From Rhizophagus irregularis (taxonomy: Eukaryota > Glomeromycota > Glomeromycetes > Glomerales > Glomeraceae), in contig NC_089444.1 in assembly GCF_026210795.1 (NCBI RefSeq), positions 186,001 through 250,000 of the forward strand: a DNA stretch of 64,000 nucleotides. Direction: 5' to 3'. The first letter of the stretch is position 1, and each line of letters begins with the position of its first letter. Of this stretch, positions 23,811 through 36,749 are shown in pieces. The position numbers and the translations under genes are program-made. The notes under the pieces were generated by a model. That model saw nothing but the letters and a program-made list of their open reading frames with translations. It was not told the DNA's origin and did no database searches.

Positions 23811-25612
23811 TGCCGATAAGCCTTTATTTATGTTTTTGTTATCCGATCATCACCTAGTATCAATTAGTGAAACGAGTCTCATTAAAACATAGTGGTATTA
23901 TATTTCTTAAATAATACCTAGTTATAAGTTCTTTAATTCTGGTATGAACATTACATTTTTCAATATAAATCTAACTATCATATTTTTTTTCTGCATTTTA
24001 ATTAATTTTTAATTATTAAATATAATAAAATTTTTATAATTACTTATAATTTTATTTATATCATCTCATATTTGTTGTATGCACATTATTATATATGGAA
24101 CCATAATTGATTCTTTCCATTATTTATTTAATTAATAATTTTTATTATTAATTTATGTATATGTATCTTGAGACTATTAACCTTTGATAACATATAATAG
24201 TCTAATCCTTTCTACATGTAATATAGTAAAAGTTTTCTACAGTAATATATATAATATAATAGCAATTAGGAATGGGTTTGAATTCAATTATTTCATACTA
24301 TAATATTCTTTAACCTATGTGTTATCGTGTAATTTTAAAGAAAATAACAAGATTTTAAAGAATTCTATAAAAGATTAAAATGATTATATATTAAAGTTTA
24401 GAAGAAAGAATCTTGTCTGCTTGTACCATACGGTATGTATTATGGTACTTGCGAACTCTAAACTTCTATATCTACTATATACCCTTACTTTTTTTTTCTA
24501 ATATTCTATTATAGGGAATCGGTTCCAAAGTTGGATACCGAATCCCATAGGTAAGTTTCGAAAAAAAATTTTTGAAACTATTAAAAGACGTTTTTAACAT
24601 TTTTTTTTTATTATTCTATTATAGGGAATCAGTTCCGATGTTGGGATACTGAACAGCCAAATTTTGGTAACATTTTAATTAAAATTATTTTTAAGTAAAT
24701 TTAAAATAATTTATAAATAATATTATAATTTTATAATTTTATAATGTTTATATCTAATAAAGATTTGTTTAAAAAAATTGTTAACTTTATCATAAAAATT
24801 TTTCTGCATCAGTCATATTGTGAACATATTTTGACAATATTTTTTATATTATAATTGGTGAGAAGGACTTTAATAAATTATGTAAATAAAATATAAATTA
24901 AATTTAAACAAGATTATGATTTACTTTCAGTAAGTATACAATTTTTTACATGTATTTCTTGACTTCTAAATTCTAATAATGTTATTTCCTTAATTAATAA
25001 GACATGATATTATATAATTATTTTTTATGTATTTTGAAAAAAGCAAGTGTGTCTTAAAGAATTACAGTATAAGAAAAAGTTTTTATGGATAAAATTTAAA
25101 CCATAAAGACAACATCATGTTTATGTTTTTAATATATTTTATCAAAATAAGTTTTTAATAGGTTTTTTTTTTTTATAAAATCTGAATAAGTCAACAGTCA
25201 AACATGTATATTACTTTTATAAATCAATTTTAATGTATTTTTTTTTATTCAACTTTTATTATTATTAAAATAAATATTAATTTCATAAATTTTCATATTA
25301 AAAATTTTATAAACTATAGAATTTTTTTTTATCATTTTCGTAATAAATATGAAATGAATTTATTTATTTATTTTTTTTTTTTGAGTTATTATTATTATTA
25401 AAATTATTTGCTATGTTTAATTAAGTGATTTTTAACAAGTTGTTAAATATTGTAAAAAAGATTGAAAATAATTGAAAAAAAAAAAATTTTTTTAATATTC
25501 ATTAAATACTTTTTAAAAAATCCATTTCAAGTATTTATTTGTATCTTAATATTGAGAAACAATTTTTAACAAATTTATTTGCATAATTGGAATTTTATTT
25601 ATTTTTTTTTTT
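23811..25612. other. AT-rich gene desert with a short direct duplication
   Basis: Two direct copies of about 35 bp containing TTCTATTATAGGGAATC occur at about 24502 and 24613. Otherwise there are only AT-rich tracts and homopolymers, with no coding region. Confidence 0.5.
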
Positions 25613-25750
25613 TGGTAAACGATAAACTTTATTATTCATATGTTAGCGAACATACAAAACCATAGAAAGTAAATCAACCTAATTCCTCCCTCTTACCGAA
25701 ACCTTTACCCCATCCGGTAAAGTTGTAGTACCTTTACCTATACCCTATGC
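25613..25750 (-). mobile_element. Possible 3' end of a non-LTR retroposon
   Basis: Read on the minus strand, GC-richer sequence (about 25750-25640, containing TTTCGGTAAGAGGGAGGAAT) ends in an AATAAAG polyadenylation-like signal, followed within about 20 bases by an A-rich tail (25613-25602). A signal plus A tail embedded in a gene desert suggests a retroposed 3' end. No reverse transcriptase remains upstream, and no target-site duplication was found. Confidence 0.35.
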
Positions 25751-25778
25751 ATAATTAGAATTTATTTGCATAGTTGCA

Positions 25779-26000
25779 TCAATAGGTATAATTTACCCGA
25801 TGGGTTTTGAATATGTCCGATGCATAGCGGAGGACAATAAGTAAAATATGTAGTCTGTTCAATTCTAGATCTGATGCACCTTTAGATAATTGGTTGTTGA
25901 TGCAGTCAGCGGTCAGTCTTACCATTCTGTTGATTTTATAATAGACGACACGTTTACGTGCATAACGACGTGCATAAGCTAGATAACCAATCCGAATCAA
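25779..26000 (-). other. Uncertain ORF of 73 codons
   Basis: The frame MIRIGYLAYARRYARKRVVY through LNRLHILLIVLRYASDIF is basic and helical with no known domain. It adjoins the possible retroposon end, and an inverted repeat-like CAATCCGATT lies at its start, so it is likely part of an element rather than a host gene. Confidence 0.25.
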
Positions 26001-26572
26001 TCACAATCCGATTGGTTATACATTTTTTCGGTCAATCCGATCCGATCTACCGATCTCAGAACCTGTCTATCACGCGATCATGCGCATACAATGGCCAATG
26101 AAATTTTTAAGATAAATCTTGCTACTTTTAGAACTAATTTTTAGGAATTTGCCAAGCAAATAAAATAGAATGAACCCACCCCTTTCAAATTTTCTATCCC
26201 CCGTTTTTTTATATCCTCGTAATAAAATTGTTCTTTTTTGTCGTAATAAGTTTTATCCTTCTTCTATTGAAACTTCGACTTCCTCAAATATAACAAATTT
26301 TTAAATTAAAGGGCTTTTTTTGTGTGAAAATTTATCAAACATCATAGAAATAAATCGAATTTAACTTTAAACGTATAATGTATTTTTTAATATTTATGAT
26401 AAATTTAGTAATGCATTATTTGTAAACTGAAGAATTTGAAAAAATAACCAATGATATATAAGCCATTAATGCCTAAAAAAATAAAGATTATTACCGTTTC
26501 GGTTAAACAAATTGATTGAGATTTTGTTTTGATTGTTTTTAAAAATAACTATTTCAAGAAATTCTCTCAATT

Positions 26573-26861
26573 ATGGTAGGTTAATTATTAATAAGTTTTT
26601 GTATTAAAAGATTCATTCATGAATATTTATCATATTTTTTTTATTAATGTATAGCAAGTCCTACCCGTGGATACAATGTACAGGCTTAAAGATTTTAATT
26701 TTAGGCTGATTTTGAACATTTATCACACAAATATCCATAGATTGAACAAAGTAGTGACATATGGTAGCACTTTACATACGCAGTACATGAAGTGCAAGTA
26801 TGCAACACAACTTAAAAATTATATTTGTAGTCTCTTTAAAAAAGGTATTTTCGAAGAATGA
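26573..26861 (+). CDS. Possible small two-exon gene, function unknown
   Basis: ATG at 26573-26575 sits at a consensus donor (ATG then GTAGGT). The acceptor ATAG ends at 26654, and the second exon 26655-26861 continues in phase as QVLPVDTMYRLKDFNFRL to SLFKKGIFEE, giving 69 residues. A start codon alone in the first exon is a pattern seen in compact fungal genes. The product is basic with several Tyr, His and Cys, but no family was recognised. The remaining sequence around it (25751-27625) is AT-rich and empty. Confidence 0.3.
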
Positions 26862-27625
26862 TGATGATTCGTTAAAATTTAACTATTGATAAATTCTATT
26901 TTAAATATTTCCGTAATATATTTAGGGAGTGTTAATGAATATATTATGAATCAGCAACATGGACTTTGTCTAACTATTTCTCACATACGTTCCACCCACT
27001 AGTATCGTTACGTAATATACATATTACACATATTATCGGTACGATAAAAAAAAAAATTATAAACGAGTTGACGCAGAACCTCTAAAGGACAAGACTGTGG
27101 TTTTGATAGTGTAATTAATATTTACAAAGATTTTACGCAACCATTTCAAAGATCTTGAGATTTAAATATAATAGACGCTTACCATATAATCAGGATAATT
27201 AATGACACGATTAAGTTTAATTAGAAAGATTTCTTTATGGTTTAAAGCGAAATTTAGATTTTCTAATATTATTTGCACTCACCAATTAATCTTTATTATT
27301 ATATATTAATACGCATTACATTGTGAAGATTATTACAGAAATAATTTTGTATGTAATATATATTTAATAGTTATGAATTATTCAATATTCAATGGTGAAA
27401 AAATATATATATATATATATGAAAATAACGTGAATTTTGCTACCACCTCAGGATGAAGATAAAATATCCTGATGATTATTTTTTATGAATTATGAAATAC
27501 AATTGTAATAAAATACATTAAATGAAAATGAGAGTTATAGTATCTCTTTACTCATCCATATTTTCACATTGTTTTTTATAAGTAATATACATAGTCGAAT
27601 GAGTAAATATCTATACTAAATAATT

Positions 27626-30600
27626 CTACACATATCCCATAGAAAGTTCGTTATATTTGTTATTTTTTGGAATATAAGGAGGAGTTCTAGACGCATTTAA
27701 TATTGATAATGTCATTGAAGGAAATTTTGGTATTTTTGTAGGTGAATTTGGAATTTGTGATTTTGAATATTTTGTACGTGATGCAAAAGTTGGTGACGAT
27801 GGTGGCGATTTAATAACTTTATGAGACGACGAATGACCATGCTCAGGGGGTGGTGGGGATATATTTAATTTACGTAATAACGAATGATCATGTTCAGGAA
27901 GAGGAGATGGATGAGTTGGAGGAGGTGGAGGAGCACCTGTTGGTGGTGCTTTAGGTTTAGGTAGTGAAGATAATGGTATCGTAGTAATTAATTTATATTC
28001 AGATATTGGTGGAGAAGGAGCAGGACGTGGTGGTAAATTTGAAAATGTTGATGGAAATATATTAGAAGAGAGTGAATTATCTATTAAACCATTTGGCGGA
28101 GAAGGAGCAGGACGTGGTGGTAAATTCGAAAATGTTGATGGAAATTTATTAGAAGAGAGTGAATTATCCATTAAAACATTTGGCGGAGAAGGAGCAGAAC
28201 GTGGTGGTAAGTTCGAAAATGTTGAAGTTGATGGAAATATATTAGAAGAGAGTGAATTATCTATTAAAACATTTGGCGGAGAAGGAGCAGAACGTGGTGG
28301 TAAATTCGAAAATGTTGAAATTGATGGTAGAGAGGTAGAATTGTCTATTAATATATTTGGCGGAGATGGAGTGGGACGTGGTTGATGCATTCGGTTCGCC
28401 ATTTTACGAGCCTCATGTAATGAAACTGTTGGAATATGATCTGATGTAGTAATAGTGACTATAAAATAAAGTTGTAATTGGTTAATATATAAAGTATTAA
28501 CATTTTTGATCATTTTGATTGAATTTAATAAATTTCATATTTAATATCTTATACCTGTTTTGCCTATATCAATAGTAGTTTTCATTATAGCTCTCATCCA
28601 ACCTCTCAGTATCTCCAAATCTTCATGAACAAAGAAATGAGGGCGTTCCGTATCATGAAGTAATTTGAATCCATATTTTCCCTGATATACATTTTCATCC
28701 GGAATAACTTTATACCCCGTAAGTTCAAATTGACCCTTTATTTTTACTGATTGTAACGACTAAATATTATCGAAAGAAATGTAAGTATATAATAACGTGA
28801 TGTGATGTAACGTAACAATGTAACAAATAATTCCTACCTTGTCACCTTTTAAGTAATAGAAAGTCGACCCTTTTAAAATACAAAAACGATTTTTCCAATT
28901 TCTATACTTGTCACCTTGTTTTTTTAACCAACCATCATGATCTGGTATACCAATTTTTTTTAATACATCATTATTTGTATTGATATAATCAATAATATGT
29001 TCGGAATAATAACTGTTTACTCTGCTTTCTCTTTTTCCTAAATTATTCTTTTCTACATTACTATTAAAATAAATATAAATTAATAACGAATGCGAAAATC
29101 AAATTGACACGAGAGATTTTCAATACAAAAACTTACTCTAATGAATCTTTGGGAAGACCCAATTGACTTCCAACTACACCTTTTCGGTCCTAAGAATAAA
29201 AAATAAATTAGAACATTTTTACTTTTTAAATTTTTGAAATAAGAAAAAATAAATTTTTTTTTATAAAATATGTACCAAAGAAGAAATTTTCTTTTTTCTT
29301 CCTGGAATAAATTTCAATGAAGAATTTTTTTCAGGCTCAAACAAAGAAGTAGAGATTGTTTCATCAAATAATATGGAAGGAATTCTATTTTTTGATCTTT
29401 CTTCATTTCTTAATTTTTCCGATTCTCTTGTATCATCATCCTATAGAATATAATAATAATGTCAGAAAACATTTATTAACGAAAAGTTTTGCTATTACGT
29501 TAAAATTGTTTATTTACCAAAAAGAAATCCCAACCTCCTGAAAGGGATGGACGTGATTTTTCAGATTTCTCAGATTTTTCAGATTTTTCAGATTTTTTTG
29601 CTTTTTCATCTTTATTTGATTTTCCGAAAGGACCAAATTTTAAGAAAGTTAGACTTGATTTCTTAGGTACCTACGCGTATATAATATAATAAGTAAAAAT
29701 ATTTTTTTTAAAAAAAAAATAATTTCTTCAAATAATTTTACATACCTTTTTTTCAGATTTTTCAGATTTTTCTAAAGGTGAAAGAGCGTTGTAATAACTT
29801 GCAGGACTAATATCACTTTTACGATTATTTAGTTGATTATTACTAACTGAAGTATGTTGTGAATCTGATAAAGTATCATTGAAGTGAATATCACTAAGAT
29901 CAGAATCCCCAAATTGTGATTTTGATTGAGTCTAAAAAAAAAGGTATAAATAAAGGAATACAAAAGGAATATAAAAAGGAATACAAAAGGAATACAAAAG
30001 GAATACAAAAGGAATATAATAAAATTTACATACCTTATCAATATCATGATCATCATTATTTATTGAATATTGATCTTTTAATGAAGCGATAGTATTCAAT
30101 AAATGAACACGCTTACCAAAAGAATTAATATTTATTTCTTTAAGAGCCACTATATCTAAACCAAGTAATACATCACCAGTAACATCATTTTCAACAAATT
30201 TCCTTGTTTCAGAATTAAAACCATTTTCATTTAACCATTGACAAACTTGATGAACATCCCAAGTTGATGGATGATCTTTAATATTAATATTATTATTTAC
30301 ATTATTATTATCATCATCATCTAAAGAAGTGGGATCATAAATCATTTGAGAGTGTTGATATAAAGAATTTCTTGAAGAACTTATATCAGAATTTATTCTA
30401 GCAGAAAAATAACTACTTGTACTCTCTGTTGAAGTAGATAATCTTGATCTTCTTGAAAAACCTTTTTTTGAGCTTCTCTTACTGTTTGAAGAACCTTCAC
30501 TATTATAATTTATCATTACTTGTAATTTATTTCGTAAATCTTCTATCGTATCATTAATAATAGAATTTGTTTTTGAATTTGATTTTGAATTTGAATTTGA

Positions 30601-30966
30601 ATTTGGATTTGAATTTGAAATATTTTCTTTGGAATTTACATCATTTATTTTATAAGGTTCAGGACTTGATATAATAGGAATATTATCAAATTTAGTGCTA
30701 TTATAACTTTTGATATGACTCATAGGAAAAAGTCCAATTTTTCCATGTATATTTTGTCCCTATTTTTATTAAGCGAAAAGATTAGATAATAATAAAAAAA
30801 ATATATATATAAATAAAAAAAAATTTTTTACCTTCCACCAACCATCCCCATACATATCATCTTTTTCGATAACAATTATAGGTTCTCCATAATCAAAATC
30901 TATCTCATCATTACGCCTAGCTTGATAAGGATGGATCGCATAAACCATTTCTTGTTCTTGTGCCAT
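27626..30966 (-). CDS. Boi1/Boi2-type polarity scaffold: SH3-SAM-PH with proline-rich tail
   Basis: Nine exons join in phase: 30966-30832, 30759-30034, 29931-29746, 29670-29518, 29440-29276, 29189-29137, 29060-28838, 28759-28555, 28458-27626, giving 892 residues. The SH3 domain spans residues 5-62 (YAIHPYQARRNDEIDFDYGE, GDGWWKGQN, GKIGLFPMSHI) and is split by intron 1. The SAM domain is at about 211-277 (WDVHQVCQWLNENGF, LLGLDIVALKEI). A Ser/Lys/Glu-repeat linker follows (EKSEKSEKS in exons 3 and 4). The PH domain is at about 512-612 (HDGWLKKQGDKYRNWKNRFC, RPHFFVHEDLE). Residues 616-892 are Pro-rich with repeats. Yeast Boi1/Boi2 have this order and link Cdc42/Bem1 polarity with exocytosis; a hyphal-tip role here is inference. 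The tail offers SH3-binding sites. Confidence 0.9.
27995..28385 (-). repeat. In-frame tandem repeats coding for the proline-rich tail
   Basis: Four to five units of about 87-93 bp lie inside the last exon of the SH3-SAM-PH gene. Each encodes a unit like APSPPNVLIDNSLSSN followed by FPSTFSNLPPR. Units differ by three-codon steps and point changes, so expansion keeps the frame. Confidence 0.75.
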
Positions 30967-33259
30967 TATAATTATATTTCCTTCTTATAAAATTTAATAT
31001 TTATTTTGAAAAAAATTATGAAAGAATAAATGCGTTTTTTTTTTCTTGGGAAGAAAAGATCAATTTTTTTTTTTTAAAATAAAATTTTTTTTTTTCCTTT
31101 AAAAAAGGAAGGATTAAAAGAACAAAGAAGGATTGACATAAACAAATAACAAAGCTGCAACAACAAATCACAAAAAAGTAAAAAAATTCCGTTGTTGATT
31201 ATAATTAATAATTATTATTATTTACAATATATAAAAGGGAAGACGAAAAAAGTTTTAAAATAATAACAATAAAAGGAAGAAAAGAAAAAAAAAACAAAAA
31301 AAAAGATATCCACTTTATTTATAATTTTTTTTTGATAAACTATGTGTCAAGCCGTGAGAAGATGATATACATGCAACTTTTTAATTGATGTACAGGAAGG
31401 AGTGAGAAGAAAAAAGTAACATGCGTTTGTGAATCTTTCTAAAAAGACGGGATTTTTTATATTCTGGCCAATTTTTATATATATATATTTTTTTCAACAT
31501 CTTTAACAAATTCGGTTTAACACCTTTAAATAGCCTGATGTATGAAGTATTATAACATAAAATTAATAAGGGCCATTGTCGATAACTTGTACAACATAAA
31601 AAAACAAGTATCATCCGACTATTCGATCATGTACTTGAATATAAAAAACATATTTATATTACAAAATATATTATTACACGTGTTTCACATAAATTACACA
31701 AATAACACAAATAAATAAATATTTACATCAAAGTCTTTTCATAACTTTTTTAGGTAATGACATTACTAGAACATTTATGCATTAGTATATGTTCAAGTAA
31801 TGTACATGTTGAAAAGTGCTTATTATAAAAAAGGATTTCTATTGAATATTGAAACGTATTAACATTTAATTTTATCGTCATTTGATATCAAATATATTCT
31901 AGTTTAACTCTTGTTCGTCATCTTTAGATCATCACATTATTTATTTTTTCAATTGTTCTTTTTTTATTTTATGCACAAAAAAAAATATAAAAAAAATATA
32001 AAATTCTTCTTCTTCTTTTAGATTTAAATTCTTTTAATGTTTTTATGGTTTTTACTATAAATTATTTAAATGTTTCTTTACTTTTTATGTAAATTATAAT
32101 AATATCAATAATAATATAATAATAAAAAAAACATACATACTTATAATTTATTTCTTAAATTTTAATTGGTTAAAACTTAATATAAATAATTCTGCAATTG
32201 TTTCTTAAATTTAGATTTTTCTTTTTTTCTTATTTCTTGTATACAAAAAAAGTCCGTTTTATCGGAGATTACTTTTTGAACCATTTGACCAAGTTTGGTT
32301 TTTTTTCATACTGAAAATTATAATTATTCCAAATATGGTTATAATTTTGGTTTATTAAGTTTTGTAACAATAAATCTCGTGTATTTGAAACGTGTATTAA
32401 AAAATGGTTTTAAGTATTATTTATGTAAACATTATTTAAGAATAATAATAAGATAGATAATAATAATTATTTTTTATTATTTTTCCCGCTTTTTTCGGCT
32501 TTTTTTTTTCGTAATTTCTTCGTATGCTTCATGTCGTATGTTATTTGTGTTCCGATTGAAATGTAAAAAAATGTAAATCTTCAATGTCGTCATGTCATCA
32601 TGTCGTCAATATTGCAGGTGTCGTAGGTTAATTTTCAACTTATGTACATTACTCCCTTATTAGTATAGTAAAGTATATCACTCCACCTTTCCATCTTTTT
32701 CTTATTTCGTTTCATATTGAAATCTCGTACCATAATTAATTTCTCGGGAGTTCTGTATATCTCTGTATTGACCCGTGATGATTATTTCTTCTGATCAGTT
32801 ATTTCATATGCTTTTGTTTATATTTATAGATTTCATAACAAATTTTCATTTGCTATATTCTTAAAAAGGGGATTTTTTCCTGCAAATTACAAAAATAAGA
32901 GTATATAATTTAATTGGGAGTTTTAATCACGCAAACGATCAGGGAATTTTTTTCTCACATGAGCTTTCAATTTCTTAAAATAATTAAATAAAATTTTTTA
33001 ATTTGCATTAAAATTTACAGGATTTCCAGGATTTTCTAACGAACCGTCCTGGTTCAGGATGATTGAATCGGGTAATCTTTTTCCGCTCGGTGATCGTGAC
33101 GTAATTTTATGTATTATCATACATATAGTCGTTAGGATCGTCGTACAGGTTACAGCTTTTTAACCGAATTAATAACAAAAGTTAATAAAACTTGTATTAC
33201 AATCAAATTCCTAAATAATATATATAAAAAATATCAATTTTGAAACTATTTTATCATTA
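30967..33259. other. Large intergenic region between divergent genes
   Basis: AT-rich with A/T homopolymers. It separates the minus-strand scaffold gene from the plus-strand kinase gene and must hold both promoters. No further gene is supported. Near 33067-33095 sequence appears that resembles blocks upstream of the other kinase copies (TAATCTTTTTCCGCTCGGT), marking the left limit of the kinase repeat unit. Confidence 0.5.
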
Positions 33260-35066
33260 ATGGAATTCTTAAAAAAAATATTTTGTTTCATAAAAGCTTT
33301 GTTCATTTTATTCTTATATTATTCTTTATTAAAACTATTTCAAAAATTGAATAATATTATAGAAAAATTTAATAAATTTAATTATGATGATTCAAATTAT
33401 ATTAATATTTATAATTTAATTATTATTAAAACGTTGATCAAGAAATTAAAAAATTATTATGAATATTATAAACATGATCATATAAAACTTGTACATTATT
33501 ATTTAATATTTGGTTTATGTTTTGAATGTAATCGATTAAATACTTTTATTAAATGGTGTAAATATTGTTATTCTAAAAAGTTTCAACAAAATTTTATTAA
33601 TTGGACTAGTGGAAATAATCAAATTGATAATTTCATTCAAGAATCACAATTAAATGCAAGAAATTGGACTGAATTACTTGAATGGATTCCTTATAATAGA
33701 TTAAGAAATATTAAATTCTTGGCTAAAGGTGGTTTTAGTACTGTTTATAAAGCAATTTGGTTAGATGGACGGATAAGATATTGGAATTATGAAAATCAAC
33801 TTTGGGAACGTGGTATTAATAAACTTGATGAACAAGATTTTATAGATACAAATAATTCTCAAATTAAAAATCCTCTCAAAATTAATGAAAAATATGGATG
33901 TTCAATAGTACTAAAAAGTTTAAATGATTCATCAAATATCAATGAAAATTTCTTAAATGAGGTAAGAAGTTTTATACAAATAATTATAAATTATTATTTC
34001 TAATAATAATAATAATTTTATTATTATTAAAATATAGTGGAAATTACATTTACAATGTCAACATGAAGCATTTTTAAATTATTCTATGCTTATTCCAATA
34101 CTTGGTATAACACAGGATCCAATTACATTAAATTATATGATTATTTTAGAATATGAACCTGATGGTAGTTTGAGAAATAATTTATTGATAAAAAAATTTA
34201 ATCCAAATGATAAATTTAAAAATTTATGGAATATTTCAAGACAATTAAAATCTATTCATAAATTAAATCTTGTTCATGGTGATTTTCATAGTGGTAATAT
34301 ACTTCATGGTAAATCTACCTTATTTATTAGTGATCTAGGTTTATGTAAACCTGTTAATCATTCTATTAATATAAAAAATGAAATATATGGAGTTTTTCCT
34401 TATATAGCTCCTGAAGTATTACGTGGTAATCCTTACACAAAAGCTGCTGATATTTATAGTTTTGGTATTATTATGTGGGAGATGACATCAGGCGTTCCAG
34501 CATTTCATAATATTCCTCATGATTTAAATCTTTCTTTAAATATTTGCAGAGGTATTAGACCAGAAATTATAAAAGGAATCATGCCTGAATATATTGAATT
34601 AATGAAAAGATGTTGGAATAATGATCCTGAAAAAAGACCAACTGCCAATGAATTAAGTAATATTTTTCTTAAATGGAGTATAAAGTATCCAATAGAAGAA
34701 GATAAAGAAAAGAGAATACCCATTCCAGGTAGTAATTTTAACTAGTATTTATAACTAAAAATTATATTATAACTTATTTACTATTAAAATTTTATAGAGA
34801 ATGAACCGGAAATTATATACCATCCAAAGTCTTGTTACACAAGTAGAAAATTTAATTATTCAACTAAATTGAATGAAATATTATTACAAGATGAATTAAG
34901 TAATAATATTGTCATTATAAATGACAAAAATGATGATGGGATCAGTAAAGAATTAGGTACAGTGTAAAAATTGGTTTATTATAATTTGTGTTTAAAATAT
35001 CTAAAGTAACTTCATTTTATTATATAATTAGATGAACAAGATGAACTAGATGATTTTATAATTTAA
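33260..35066 (+). CDS. Protein kinase, tandem copy A
   Basis: Four exons join in phase: 33260-33961, 34038-34728, 34798-34956, 35032-35066, giving 528 residues. After a hydrophobic N-terminal stretch (residues about 5-30: FCFIKALFILFLYYSLL) comes a CxxC...CxxC zinc-ribbon-like motif (LCFECNR, WCKYCYSKKFQQNF). The kinase domain follows: Gly-rich loop LAKGGFSTVYKA, Lys in IVLKSL, catalytic loop HGDFHSGN, DLG in place of DFG, then APEVLRG, DIYSFG and CWNNDPEKRP. The tail has NEPEIIYHPKSCYTSRKFN and ends DELDDFII. It belongs to the tyrosine-kinase-like expansion seen in Glomeromycotina. The catalytic Asp and metal-binding Asp are kept, so it may be active. The hydrophobic N-terminus is not shared by copy B. 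Substrate is unknown. Confidence 0.9.
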
Positions 35067-36499
35067 GAGATTAAATAGTTATTATACTACTTTTACAAAC
35101 TTTTAAAAGGTGCCATATATGACATAAGGAGAATTCAAAATTCATATATAGGGTTTTCAAATAGGAGATCATTTATTATTTATTAACTTCTTTAATTGGT
35201 AATAGGGGAAGAATGTAGCATCCGGTCATCCAAATGTTTGCTTCACAAAAAAAATTATATTTATAGATAGTACTAAAAACTAGGTCATCTCATGGTGTAT
35301 GAAATTTTATTATCGTATAGCACTGACTAAAATATCTGGTATCGTAAAAAATTGAATTAGTATCCGGTAGTATTTTGTATGGAACATAAAAAAATTGGTC
35401 GGAATTAGCCTAATTCTACCAGAATTAGAATTTTTTTAACTACTCGGTATTATAAATATAATGGGTCACGGCCGTACGGGGGGGTCTTTTAGTCAGTGCT
35501 ATACGGTAATAAAATTAGGTAAAATCGGGACTACTCCAAGATCGTTAATATTGTATTCGAAATTCATTATTCCTATACATTTATTTTTATTCTAATTAAA
35601 TTATTTTTTTATATTTTATTGGCATATTTTAAACATTGAAAGTAATAATAATAAAAAAAATTTTCAACTATATAACATTTCGATACACGCTATTTATTTT
35701 TAAAATTATTTGTTATATACTATAAATTAAACGTTACTTCTTTCTTACCAATTTATTTACAAGTTACTAGAAACAAGTTTTTATTAAGTGCATTGGATAA
35801 TATGAAATTATTTTGTATGTATAATTACCGTATTATAACAGATAAGAATTTACTTCAATTATAAAGGGTCATGTCATTAGATAATTGTTGAATATTTATT
35901 TAAAATTTTCAATATATTAGATAAATAAAGTAAGATTTTTATGAACCACGGTGAAAGTTATTTTAATAGTTTTTGTGTTCTAGTGTATTTTAATATAGGA
36001 AACCTTTTAGGTATAAAAGTATTCAACGTGATCCGTGATTAGTAATTATTATACAATCGGTCTGCTAACATTATATTTTTTTAAGCTTTCTTAAGTGTTA
36101 TAACAAATTAAAATAATTAGAGAATTTTTCCGACCTGCACTTCAAAAATTAAAATTTTTTCTTGCAATAAATAAAATTATAAATTGCGTTAAATTTTCAA
36201 AATTTCTAGCTAGACAAAATTAGATAATTAGATTTGACCAAAGTCGTATGATTGGGTGGTTAATCTTTTCCGTTCGGTCTAAAAAATTTTTTCTTCACAT
36301 CCAAACGTCATAAATCCGAAAGATCCCTAAAAAAAACACTTCCCCATCCGTTCTTCCAAAGCCCAAGCGCTACAATTACCGGTTCGCCCAAAGTGCCGTA
36401 AGGGTGACGCGATTTGACGCATCATACCAATAGTAACCAATTCCCATTTACTATGAAATTATCACATGCAATGCGTCAAATCAGCCCATACGGGTTATG
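35067..36499. repeat. Duplicated flank of kinase copy A
   Basis: About 1.3 kb downstream of copy A (from about 35090 to 36420) recurs with small changes downstream of copies B (38530-40050) and C (42605-43925). Shared landmarks include GCATCCGGTCA, GTCTTTTAGTCA, AAGTAAGATTTTATGAACCA and, at the right end, a GC-richer block around 36300-36415. No coding region is supported. Confidence 0.7.
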
Positions 36500-36673
36500 G
36501 GATCATCTTACCACACCACCTGGAAGTACAGGTGATATATAATGCAGTGACAAATAGAGATCAGGCCAGTAAAAAAAAACTAAGTCCCTCAGAAACATAA
36601 TAAAAAACGTAAACAGGTCAGCATGTGACGATGTGACAAAAACATCACAGGGGTGGTGTGGTAAGATGATTCC
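36500..36673. mobile_element. hAT-like MITE, 174 bp, 8-bp target-site duplication
   Basis: Ends are inverted: the left reads GGATCATCTTACCACACCAC and the right, read inwards, GGAATCATCTTACCACACCA. The element is flanked by identical 8-bp copies GGGTTATG at 36492-36499 and 36674-36681. Eight-base duplications are typical of hAT transposases. It lies less than 80 bp upstream of the start codon of kinase B, just outside its TATATAA-like box (about 36714). No coding capacity. Confidence 0.8.
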
Positions 36674-36749
36674 GGGTTATGTATCACAATCACGGAAAAA
36701 ATAGTCTGAAATATTATATAAAGTCGCATATATAACTTTCATTTCATTA

